6,436 nucleotides of DNA from an uncultured Collinsella sp. (GCA_902495085.1 CABUWA010000115.1:1-6436), one strand, 5' to 3'; counted from the stretch's first letter, positions 1 to 5,382 are shown. The notes: generated from the sequence alone by a model not told the origin. A program made the numbers and translations.

Positions 1-9
1 CCCCAAAGC

Positions 10-40
10 AAAAAGGGGACGGGGCGCAAACCCCATCCCC
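10..40 (-). terminator. Rho-independent terminator of the PTS-SIS operon
   Basis: Read on the minus strand, GGGGATGGGG (40-31) pairs with CCCCGTCCCC (24-15) over ten base pairs, one of them a G-U wobble. The loop is six nucleotides and is followed directly by TTTTT (14-10). This is a textbook intrinsic terminator, 35 nt past the stop codon of the SIS gene. On the plus strand the stem is followed by TCTCAATC, so it should work in one direction only. It marks the 3' end of the operon. Confidence 0.93.
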
Positions 41-74
41 TCTCAATCAACCCGTAAGGTCTACTTACTTGTGA

Positions 75-1058
75 TTAGTAGGAAAGCTTCCACATGTAGC
101 GACGCATGGTCAGCGGGTGCTGACGGGCCTCGGCGATCTGGTTGCCGTACTCGCGCATAACGGCGAGGTGCAGCAGCGGGTTGAAGTAGGTGACAACGCT
201 CGCGGGCACGGCGTCGGCCAGGCCGTAGTCCTTGGAGTCGATCAGAGCGACCTTGGCGCCCATGCGCTCAAGGAAGGTGAGGGCGCGGGCGTCCATCGGA
301 CGGGTAGCGCCATCGGACATGAAGAAGACGTAAGGCTTACCCTCGGTGGAAACCTCGAACGGGCCGTGGAAGTACTCGCCGGTGTTGTAGGCGGCGGCGT
401 CGATCCACTGCATCTCGGTGAACAGGAAGGCGGCGTGAGAGTAAGCCATCTTCTCGGAGGCACCAGAGGCCATGAAGTAAATCATCTTGTCGTCCTTGAA
501 GTCCTCAGCGAACTTCTTGGCGAGCTTCTTGCAGTGCTGAGCAGCGTTCTCGCAGAGATCGAAGACGTTGGTGAGGCCGGTGATCATGTCGTCGTACTTG
601 TCATAGCCCTCGGTCTGCTGAAGGATCTCGAGAGCAAGAGCGATGGCATAGCCGGGCTTCTCGCACTTGGCAGCGTAGTTGGCGTGGAAGCCGTGAACGA
701 TAACGTGGTCGGCGTCGACGGTCAGAGCGGAGCCAGCCTTGTTGGTGAGGGAGACGACCGGGCAGTTGTGCTTCTTGGCGGTCTTGTTGGCCTCGACGGT
801 CTCGGGCGTGGAGCCACCGAGGGAGCAGGTGATCACGAAGGTGTGCTCGTTGACCCAGGAAGGCGTGTCGTAGTTGAACTCGTTAGCGGTGAAGATCTGA
901 ACGTTCAGCTTGTCCGTGTTGTTGGCCAGGAAGTACTTGGCGGGGTACAGGTCGGACATGGAAGCACCGCAGCCGACGAAGGCGACACTGTGGATCTCGT
1001 GGTTGGACAGGACGTCAGCGACGATCTGCTTAGGGAGGTTAAGGTCGATCTCGTACAT
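75..1058 (-). CDS. SIS domain protein, FrlB/GfrF-like sugar-phosphate deglycase or isomerase
   Basis: A 327-residue cytoplasmic protein with two SIS (sugar isomerase) folds, roughly residues 20-165 and 185-315. The first begins with a phosphosugar-binding loop, VGCGAS (28-33). The second carries GEYFHGPFE (227-235), where E228 sits at the position of the catalytic glutamate of SIS isomerases such as GlmS. The ending RRYMWKLSY resembles the RRYYGGLVEY end of E. coli FrlB, and the length fits FrlB-type enzymes (about 330-340 aa). FrlB and GfrF cleave 6-phosphorylated Amadori products such as fructoselysine-6-P to glucose-6-P and the amino acid; a deaminase or isomerase of another amino sugar phosphate is the alternative. 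It is last in an operon with a mannose-family PTS, which would supply the phosphorylated substrate. Start choice: the ATG at 1058 has AAAGGA 9 nt upstream. An ATG three codons earlier abuts that site, and a longer reading to 1157 runs through hairpin sequence. Lysine is almost always AAG, suggesting high expression. Family firm, substrate inferred. Confidence 0.88.
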   Translation of the reverse strand: MYEIDLNLPKQIVADVLSNHEIHSVAFVGCGASMSDLYPAKYFLANNTDKLNVQIFTANEFNYDTPSWVNEHTFVITCSLGGSTPETVEANKTAKKHNCPVVSLTNKAGSALTVDADHVIVHGFHANYAAKCEKPGYAIALALEILQQTEGYDKYDDMITGLTNVFDLCENAAQHCKKLAKKFAEDFKDDKMIYFMASGASEKMAYSHAAFLFTEMQWIDAAAYNTGEYFHGPFEVSTEGKPYVFFMSDGATRPMDARALTFLERMGAKVALIDSKDYGLADAVPASVVTYFNPLLHLAVMREYGNQIAEARQHPLTMRRYMWKLSY

Positions 1059-1067
1059 CTGACACAT

Positions 1068-1073
1068 TCCTTT
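1068..1073 (-). promoter_or_regulatory. Ribosome binding site deciding the SIS gene start
   Basis: AAAGGA on the minus strand lies 9 nt before the ATG at 1058. A second in-frame ATG at 1067-1065 touches the site with no spacer, so the downstream ATG, giving MYEIDL, is the likely start. Confidence 0.7.
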
Positions 1074-1123
1074 CGATTTTTGCGGCGCCACATTGCCGGG
1101 CGCTCGCAGGGTTACCGTGGTTT

Positions 1124-1141
1124 GGACCGAGTCGCCGGTCC
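1124..1141. repeat. Small GC-rich hairpin in the EIID-SIS spacer
   Basis: GGACCG (1124-1129) and CGGTCC (1136-1141) form a six-pair stem with a six-nt loop. It is one of three stem-loops in the 199-nt gap between the EIID and SIS genes. It lacks a T-tract, so it is not an intrinsic terminator. It may stabilise or separate the two parts of the operon mRNA, but could also be chance. Confidence 0.4.
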
Positions 1142-1148
1142 GTTGAGG

Positions 1149-1179
1149 ATGCGACAAGGGGACTGTCCCATTGTCGCAT
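1149..1179. repeat. REP-like palindrome with GGACTGTCCC core
   Basis: ATGCGACAA (1149-1157) is the exact inverse of TTGTCGCAT (1171-1179). Inside it, GGGA (1159-1162) pairs with TCCC (1166-1169) around a CTG loop, giving a nested hairpin of 9+4 pairs separated by one G-A mismatch. The core GGACTGTCCC (1160-1169) recurs exactly at 5304-5313, in the other structured intergenic region. Repeated intergenic palindromes like this are typical of REP elements; here one sits inside an operon, between the EIID and SIS genes. Confidence 0.7.
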
Positions 1180-1192
1180 TTTGGGGATGGAA

Positions 1193-1223
1193 GCCTGCCT
1201 GGGGTATGGGATGCCAGGCAGGC
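1193..1223. repeat. Perfect 10-bp inverted repeat after the EIID gene
   Basis: GCCTGCCTGG (1193-1202) and CCAGGCAGGC (1214-1223) are perfect inverse copies around an 11-nt loop. The stem starts 35 nt past the EIID stop codon. On the minus strand it is followed by TTCCATCCCC, too poor in T for a normal intrinsic terminator. A further 10-bp palindrome CCCCCGGGGG (1223-1232) and a 5-pair stem AAGCG/CGCTT (1234-1249) lie between it and the EIID stop. Likely role: partial termination or protection of the upstream PTS mRNA from 3' decay. Confidence 0.6.
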
Positions 1224-1257
1224 CCCCGGGGGAAAGCGGTTAGGCGCTTGGTCGCGA

Positions 1258-2091
1258 CTAGGCCAGAATGCCGGCCGCGGAGAGGGCGATGCCGCCCACG
1301 ATGGCGATCGCGAGAAGCCAACCGGTGTTGACGTTCTTCTTGATGAGCCAGTACATAAGGCCGGTGAGGCCGAGGGAGATCATCTGGGGCATCATGCCGT
1401 CCAGGATGTCCTGGATAACGACGGTGCCCTCAGCGAACTGCAGCGGAGTGGTGGCACCAATCAGCGTAGCGATCATGCCGCCCACGGACATAAGACCCAC
1501 GATGCCGCAGACATACATGAGCTTCTCCATGAGGTCGCCGCCCTGAAGCTTGCTCAGGTACTCGTGGCCGCCCTGATAGCCCATCTTGGCTGCGAACCAA
1601 GTGATCAGCACAGAGGGGACGATGGAGATGAGCATGGCCAGGATCGGGCCCATGATGGAGCCCTGCTGAGCCAGCTGAACGCCCAGGCCAAAAGCGATAA
1701 CGCGGATGGTACCCTGGAAGAAGGAGTCACCGATGCCGGAAAGCGGACCCATGAGGGAGGTCTTGACCGCGTTGATCGAATCGGGATCGAAGTTCTCGGG
1801 ATCCTTGGCGTACTCCTCCTCCATGGAGGCGGTGAGGCCCAGGATAAAGGCGCTCGTCTGCGGGGTGCAGTTGTAGAACGCCATGTGACGGTGGTAAGCC
1901 TCTTTCTTAGCAGCGAGCTGCTTGGGGTCGGACTCGTCCGGATAGAGGCGGTCGAGCGTGGGAACCATGCCGTAGAGGAAGCCCATGTTCATCTGACGCT
2001 CGTAGTTCCAAGAGGCCTGGATGGCCCAGGAGCGCCAGAAGAACTGGCTGACCTTCTTGTTCAGGGACACGTCCTTGGTTGCGGTTGCCAT
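1258..2091 (-). CDS. PTS mannose-family transporter subunit IID
   Basis: A 277-residue membrane protein, the usual size for EIID of the mannose/fructose/sorbose family. Together with EIIC it forms the sugar channel in the cytoplasmic membrane, and it is found only in this PTS family. Visible hallmarks are the amphipathic N-terminal stretch RSWAIQASWNYERQ (20-33), a cytoplasmic region ending in EEE (91-93), and the LMGPLSGIGDS loop (113-123). Hydrophobic segments follow at about 125-145, 148-168, 190-212 and 232-250, with a last one at 257-277 running to the C-terminus. The start at 2091 gives MATATKDVSL and has AAGGAGG 8 nt upstream; that site overlaps the stop codon of the EIIC gene, so translation of the two is probably coupled. 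A longer reading to 2208 would run inside EIIC and has no support. The stop is TAG at 1260-1258. Confidence 0.95.
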   Translation of the reverse strand: MATATKDVSLNKKVSQFFWRSWAIQASWNYERQMNMGFLYGMVPTLDRLYPDESDPKQLAAKKEAYHRHMAFYNCTPQTSAFILGLTASMEEEYAKDPENFDPDSINAVKTSLMGPLSGIGDSFFQGTIRVIAFGLGVQLAQQGSIMGPILAMLISIVPSVLITWFAAKMGYQGGHEYLSKLQGGDLMEKLMYVCGIVGLMSVGGMIATLIGATTPLQFAEGTVVIQDILDGMMPQMISLGLTGLMYWLIKKNVNTGWLLAIAIVGGIALSAAGILA

Positions 2092-2104
2092 AGTGTGTTC
2101 CTCC

Positions 2105-2899
2105 TTAGTCTTCGTCGTCTTCGAGCGGATCGTAGTCGGAATCGACACCGGCGGCTGCATGGGAACCGTTGAACTTGAAGCCCATGAAGACGACAGCCAG
2201 GCACACACCGATCAGAGCGACCGCGATGACGGACAGGTTGAGGTAAGCGGCGAGCAGGAAACCGATGAACAGGAACGGAGTCATACCCTTCTTGATCATC
2301 ATGGTGAGCAGCAGGGCCAAGCCGTAGGCGGTCATGATCTTGGTCGAAACGTTAAGACCAGTGGACAGCCACTCGGGAACCATGTTGACGATGGCCTGAA
2401 CCAGGTCGGTGCCAACAAAGACGGCGAGGAAGATCGGCAGGAAGTACATGATGGCGTACAGACCGGAGCCGGCGCAGATGTGCATACGGTAGGCGGTCTT
2501 GAACTTTCCGTTATCGATCGCGCTATCTGCCACATGGGTGAGGGCGGCGATGATGGAACGGAACACGATGCCGAGGAGCTGACCCAGGACGGCGACCGGG
2601 ATGGCGATCGTCATGGCGGTCTCGGCGGAAGCATCGGTCAGGCACGCAAAGGCAGCGGCCACGATGCCGCCCAGGACCATATCGGGCGGAACGGCGGCGC
2701 CGACCTGCACCAGGCCCATGGACACGAGCTCGACGGCGGCACCGACGGCAAGGCCGGTGGGCACATCGCCCAGCAGCAGACCGACGAGCGTAGCGCCAAC
2801 GAGGGGCTGCTCGAAGTTAAGACGACCGAGCAGGCGGGAGTCCCACATGCAGAACACGCCGACGAGGCCGACGAGCACCGCACTGATGAACGTATTCAT
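2105..2899 (-). CDS. PTS mannose-family transporter subunit IIC
   Basis: A 264-residue polytopic membrane protein matching EIIC of the mannose/fructose/sorbose/N-acetylgalactosamine family, the sugar-translocating subunit. Family signs include the early PLVGATLVGLLLGD segment (32-45) and AVELVSMG (55-62), followed by long hydrophobic stretches at about 70-88, 94-117, 138-162, 190-200 and 206-240. The protein ends in a strongly acidic tail, SDYDPLEDDED (254-264), which probably faces the cytoplasm; such a tail is common in related proteins but its role is unknown. ATG at 2899 is preceded by AAAGGAGAA. It starts 36 nt after the EIIAB stop and ends 13 nt before the EIID start, consistent with one transcript. 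The substrate cannot be inferred from EIIC alone. Confidence 0.95.
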   Translation of the reverse strand: MNTFISAVLVGLVGVFCMWDSRLLGRLNFEQPLVGATLVGLLLGDVPTGLAVGAAVELVSMGLVQVGAAVPPDMVLGGIVAAAFACLTDASAETAMTIAIPVAVLGQLLGIVFRSIIAALTHVADSAIDNGKFKTAYRMHICAGSGLYAIMYFLPIFLAVFVGTDLVQAIVNMVPEWLSTGLNVSTKIMTAYGLALLLTMMIKKGMTPFLFIGFLLAAYLNLSVIAVALIGVCLAVVFMGFKFNGSHAAAGVDSDYDPLEDDED

Positions 2900-2935
2900 A
2901 CCCTTCTCCTTTCAGTCAGGCAAAAGCCTGGTTGA

Positions 2936-3859
2936 TTACAGCTTGGCGTCGATGTCGACGCTCTGATACGTAGGGGTCTGCTGGACATAGAGCTTGATGC
3001 CCATGTCGAGCAGCTGGTTGACGTCGGCCTTCTGGGTGGCGTCGAGGAAGACGGAGCTGTCCTTGCCGCCGACCTGATCGGCACCGTCGTGGTTGGCGGT
3101 GGCGCCCAGGTTGATGGCGTCGAGCTTGTAGCCCTGACAGAACTGCAGCATCTCGGCAGTGTTGCCAAAGACGAACATGACGCGCTCGCCGAGGGTGTTG
3201 AGCTTGTCCATCTTGGCGAGGGCACGCTCGACGGTGAAGACGTTCAGGCGCACGCCCTGGGGCTTGGCCAGCTTAAGAGCGCCCTTCTTGATGTCATCGT
3301 TGGCGGCAGCGTTGTCGACGACGATGATGCGCTCGGCCTGAACCTTGGTGGTCCAGGTAAAGACGACCTGGCCGTGCAGCAGACGGTAATCAAGACGTAC
3401 GAGGACGATCTTGGCGGGACCGGAGCTGTGACGGGACGCCTTGGCCTTCTTGGCGGGAGCCGCGGCAGCCTCGACCGGTGCGTTGGGGTTGGTCAGACCG
3501 GTGCGGGCCTCGTTGATGAGGGCTGCGAGCTCGGCACCCTTGACGGGGACGGGGCTCATAGCGAGCGTGAGCGCCAGCGGGATGTTGAAACCGCTGACAA
3601 CCGTGAACTTCGTGCCGTTCTTGGAAAGCTCGACCATGCTGTTGTTGACCGAGCTGCCGAGCATATCGGTCAGCACATAGACGGTGTCGTCCGCGTTGAA
3701 CGTGGCGATCATGGCGTCCACCTTATTGGTGATGGGCTCCTTGTCGTCACGAGCAAGCGACACGACGTGGACGTTCGACACGTCGCCGAGAACCATCTCG
3801 AGCGTGTCTTTGGCGCCTGCGGCCAGGCCGCCATGAGATGCGAGAATGATCTGATTCAT
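2936..3859 (-). CDS. PTS mannose-family fused EIIA-EIIB protein
   Basis: A 307-residue soluble phosphotransfer protein with the domain order of E. coli ManX. EIIA occupies residues 1-121 and opens with MNQIILASHGG, where H9 is the expected site phosphorylated by HPr. An Ala/Pro/Lys-rich linker (about 124-148) joins it to EIIB (149-307). EIIB holds VRLDYRLLHGQV (154-165), with H162 as the phosphorylation site that passes phosphate to the incoming sugar. Both histidines are present, so the protein looks active. It is first in the operon with EIIC, EIID and the SIS gene. ATG at 3859 follows an excellent AAGGAGGAGG site. Codon use is strongly biased, with lysine largely AAG and asparagine largely AAC, as in highly expressed genes. 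Glucoselysine PTS operons with separate EIIA and EIIB genes are known; the fused form here is more like ManX. Family assignment is firm; substrate is open. Confidence 0.95.
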   Translation of the reverse strand: MNQIILASHGGLAAGAKDTLEMVLGDVSNVHVVSLARDDKEPITNKVDAMIATFNADDTVYVLTDMLGSSVNNSMVELSKNGTKFTVVSGFNIPLALTLAMSPVPVKGAELAALINEARTGLTNPNAPVEAAAAPAKKAKASRHSSGPAKIVLVRLDYRLLHGQVVFTWTTKVQAERIIVVDNAAANDDIKKGALKLAKPQGVRLNVFTVERALAKMDKLNTLGERVMFVFGNTAEMLQFCQGYKLDAINLGATANHDGADQVGGKDSSVFLDATQKADVNQLLDMGIKLYVQQTPTYQSVDIDAKL

Positions 3860-3875
3860 CTTGCCTCCTCCTTTT

Positions 3876-3905
3876 CGTTATGGTCATTATAACGTCTTAT
3901 ACGTT
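3876..3905. promoter_or_regulatory. Overlapping palindromes over the PTS promoter, candidate operator
   Basis: Two inverted repeats overlap here. CGTTAT (3876-3881) faces ATAACG (3889-3894), and AACGT (3891-3895) faces ACGTT (3901-3905). They cover the TATAAT box and its downstream and upstream flanks, where a repressor would block RNA polymerase. A looser copy of the second, AACGT-N7-ACGTT, lies at 3967-3983. No regulator gene is in the window, so the binding protein is unknown. Confidence 0.45.
3886..3891 (-). promoter_or_regulatory. Predicted -10 box of the PTS-SIS operon
   Basis: A consensus TATAAT reads on the minus strand, placing the transcription start near 3879 and giving a leader of about 20 nt that holds the ribosome binding site. 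The -35 position (near 3909-3914) reads AATATA, far from TTGACA, so an activator may be needed. A second, weaker candidate -10, TATACT, lies at 3922-3927. No -24/-12 sigma-54 promoter (TGGC-N8-TTGC) was seen. Confidence 0.55.
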
Positions 3906-3929
3906 GCTTATATTGCTAATTAGTATAAA

Positions 3930-3964
3930 GACCGTTCGCGGGTGAAAATCGACCGTTGACGGGT
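3930..3964. promoter_or_regulatory. 14-bp motif repeated at a 21-bp interval, candidate activator site
   Basis: GACCGTTCGCGGGT (3930-3943) recurs as GACCGTTGACGGGT (3951-3964), 12 of 14 bases identical, with a spacing of exactly 21 bp or two helical turns. The copies lie about 50 and 72 bp upstream of the start expected from the TATAAT box, so two protein molecules could bind the same face of the DNA upstream of the poor -35. Function is inferred from position and spacing only. Confidence 0.5.
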
Positions 3965-3966
3965 TT

Positions 3967-3983
3967 AACGTACTTGAAACGTT
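3967..3983. promoter_or_regulatory. Distal AACGT-N7-ACGTT inverted repeat
   Basis: AACGT (3967-3971) faces ACGTT (3979-3983). The same arms occur with a five-base spacer at 3891-3905, about 77 bp away. The pair could be two sites for one regulator, but the arms are short and the spacers differ. Confidence 0.3.
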
Positions 3984-4041
3984 GGGCTGGGTAGGCCGGC
4001 GCTAGCTGGATAACCCCAGGTCAGACCCTGCGCGCAATCCC

Positions 4042-5124
4042 CTATCGCACGAAGTACCAGGGGCTTTCCTGCACGGTGGGCTCCAGCGCGATGCCGGTGC
4101 GTTCCTTAAACAGATCCATGTCCTGCGATTTTTCGGTCCACCACGCATTGGGCTTAAAGGTCATGCTCTCAATGACATGACCGACAAACACACTGTTGCG
4201 CAGCTTGGAGAAGTCGGTGTTCATAATCAGGATGGACGCGAGCACCAGCACGATGCCCAGGACTTTGATCGCGCCGGCGGGCTCGGCATAGACACCAATG
4301 CCCACCAGTACGGTGACGACCGTCTCGAATGACATTACGACGGGAACTTTCGACGTCTCGAGCCCCATGGATAGACCCTGCATATATAAGATATAAGCCA
4401 CGGCCGTGGGGATGAGTCCAAAGCCAAGGAACAGCAGCAGCAGCTGTGGCGACATTGCCGCGGCGACATCCGGCCACGGAGCCGCGATAGCCGCCATAAC
4501 CGCACCGCCAAAAACAAAGCCCCAAAACGTGACAGCCAGCGGGTGGACCGTCTTGGTTGCTATTCGGCTAAACACCGCGAGCGACGCACCACAAAGGCCT
4601 GCAATCACGCCCGACGTGACGCCCCAAACCGAAAAATGAAAACCGGAAAGGTCGCCATTGGTCACCGCAAGCACGCAGCCAACGATGTTAAAGACAATGG
4701 CAACGAGCTTGTTAGGGGTCACGTCCTCGCGATAAAGCACGCGGCCGAGCGCGACGCCAAACACCGGCGAGGTGTAGAGCAGCACCGAGGCCGTGGACAT
4801 GCCCACCTCGCCCATGCACTCGTAATAGCAGGTGTTAGCGGCGGCCAAACCGACGATACCGACAAGTGCGCAGGGAACAAGCTCTTTAGGGCTTGCCTTG
4901 AACAGGGCCAGCGGACCCTGAGCCACGGTAGACCCCTCACCCGGACGGCAGCCCATAAACATCAGAACCGGCGCCAAGATAAGCGCTCCGACCAACAAGC
5001 GAAAGGCCGCCATACTCTGGGACGAAACGCCCATGGCCGCAATGCCGTTTACAAAGATTCCGATGCTGCCCCACATAAGCGCGGCGATCAGCACCAGCAC
5101 ATAGCCCAGATTGCTTTTCTTCAA
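4042..5124 (-). CDS. EamA/DMT-family 10-TM transporter
   Basis: A 360-residue inner-membrane protein of the drug/metabolite transporter superfamily with two EamA repeats, about residues 5-155 and 166-303, and roughly ten hydrophobic helices. The first helix holds ALMWGSIGIF (15-24), typical of the family, and each repeat ends in a helix like VLGIVLVLASILIM. Such proteins export or import small metabolites; the substrate cannot be told. After the last helix comes an unusual soluble tail of about 55 residues (304-360), rich in Trp, Lys, Glu and Pro, where family members normally stop. Start: TTG at 5124 with GAGGAGG 5 nt upstream. A GTG at 5160 gives a protein 12 residues longer, but it has no Shine-Dalgarno site and falls on the predicted promoter. 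Codon use is less biased than in the PTS genes. It has its own promoter and no clear T-tract terminator, so some read-through into the PTS operon, whose first codon lies 182 nt further on, is possible. Confidence 0.87.
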   Translation of the reverse strand: MKKSNLGYVLVLIAALMWGSIGIFVNGIAAMGVSSQSMAAFRLLVGALILAPVLMFMGCRPGEGSTVAQGPLALFKASPKELVPCALVGIVGLAAANTCYYECMGEVGMSTASVLLYTSPVFGVALGRVLYREDVTPNKLVAIVFNIVGCVLAVTNGDLSGFHFSVWGVTSGVIAGLCGASLAVFSRIATKTVHPLAVTFWGFVFGGAVMAAIAAPWPDVAAAMSPQLLLLFLGFGLIPTAVAYILYMQGLSMGLETSKVPVVMSFETVVTVLVGIGVYAEPAGAIKVLGIVLVLASILIMNTDFSKLRNSVFVGHVIESMTFKPNAWWTEKSQDMDLFKERTGIALEPTVQESPWYFVR

Positions 5125-5129
5125 CGCAG

Positions 5130-5136
5130 CCTCCTC
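5130..5136 (-). promoter_or_regulatory. Strong ribosome binding site favouring a TTG start
   Basis: GAGGAGG on the minus strand stands 5 nt before the TTG at 5124-5122. If translation began at the GTG at 5160, these bases would instead code for two glutamates. The match to the 16S tail is the best reason to choose the TTG. Confidence 0.65.
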
Positions 5137-5138
5137 GG

Positions 5139-5152
5139 TATTGTTTCCAATA
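5139..5152. promoter_or_regulatory. 14-bp palindrome in the transporter leader
   Basis: TATTG (5139-5143) and CAATA (5148-5152) are perfect inverse arms around TTTC. The site lies just upstream of the ribosome binding site and just downstream of the predicted transcription start, a common place for a repressor operator. The arms are short, so chance is possible. Confidence 0.35.
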
Positions 5153-5165
5153 TGTTTCACACTAC

Positions 5166-5192
5166 GTTATAGTCGTTATATACATTTTTCAA
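5166..5192 (-). promoter_or_regulatory. Predicted promoter of the EamA transporter gene
   Basis: On the minus strand a TTGAAA -35 (5192-5187) is followed after 15 bp by a TATAAC -10 (5171-5166). The spacer is short; a 17-bp spacing would use TAACGT as -10. Transcription would begin near 5158, leaving a leader of about 35 nt before the TTG start. The -10 lies in a tandem pair of CGTTATA motifs (plus strand 5165-5171 and 5174-5180). ACGTTATA (5164-5171) also occurs on the minus strand at 3895-3888, over the -10 of the PTS operon. Confidence 0.45.
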
Positions 5193-5248
5193 GACACAAA
5201 TCGGCGAGCGGAAAAATCTGCTCTACCGCTACAACCCATTGGTGCAAA

Positions 5249-5295
5249 GGGGTCAGGTTCATATGCGCCAACTTGGTGCAAAGTAACCTGTCCCC
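5249..5295. repeat. Two-tier REP-like palindrome
   Basis: GGGGTCAGGTT (5249-5259) faces AACCTGTCCCC (5285-5295), pairing at 10 of 11 positions. Inside, after four unpaired bases on each side, TGCGCCA (5264-5270) pairs with TGGTGCA (5274-5280), one G-T wobble, around an ACT loop. The element carries a direct repeat of TTGGTGCAAAG at 5239-5249 and 5273-5283. Such two-tier stems with GGGG/CCCC ends are typical of REP elements. No REP-associated transposase gene is in the window. Confidence 0.65.
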
Positions 5296-5339
5296 AATGA
5301 CTAGGACTGTCCCCAAGTGCCGAACGTCTCCAAGTGCCG
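5288..5339. repeat. Short direct repeats beside the REP-like element
   Basis: CTGTCCCCAA occurs at 5288-5297 and 5307-5316, and CCAAGTGCCG at 5313-5322 and 5330-5339. The two sets overlap, with periods of 19 and 17 bp. The GGACTGTCCC within (5304-5313) is the same 10-mer found in the palindrome at 1149-1179. This looks like degraded or stacked copies of one repeat family. Confidence 0.5.
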
Positions 5340-5382
5340 CATCTGGGCCAAGGCGACGCCGATGCTTTGGCAACGCCAGCGA

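Noticed and set aside
1059..1157. A 33-residue N-terminal extension of the SIS protein
   Set aside because: It lacks a Shine-Dalgarno site, crosses the stems at 1124-1141 and 1149-1157, and lengthens the protein beyond its family. The ATG at 1058 has AAAGGA at a good distance.
1193..1223. An intrinsic terminator after EIID
   Set aside because: The stem is perfect but is followed by TTCCATCCCC on the minus strand, so a T-tract is missing; it is listed as an inverted repeat instead.
117..1331. A 404-codon open frame on the plus strand
   Set aside because: It lies antisense to the SIS gene, its product is low-complexity and rich in Val, Gly and Leu, and no ribosome binding site or family motif is seen. 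High GC and strong codon bias on the real strand create such open frames; those at 1171-2172, 2021-2935 and 3089-3892 are rejected for the same reason.
2092..2208. A 39-residue N-terminal extension of EIID
   Set aside because: It overlaps the end of the EIIC gene in another frame and does not resemble EIID; the ATG at 2091 has an AAGGAGG site.
3860..4041. A sigma-54 (-24/-12) promoter, as found before several mannose-family PTS operons
   Set aside because: No TGGC-N8-TTGC pattern could be found on the minus strand; a TATAAT box is present instead.
3984..4041. An intrinsic terminator after the transporter gene
   Set aside because: Only weak pairing (CAGG/CCTG near 4017-4030) is present and no T-tract follows on the minus strand.
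5239..5339. CRISPR array, suggested by closely spaced short repeats
   Set aside because: The repeats are only 10-11 bp, their periods are 17-34 bp and differ, and they overlap palindromes; there are no regular spacers or cas genes.
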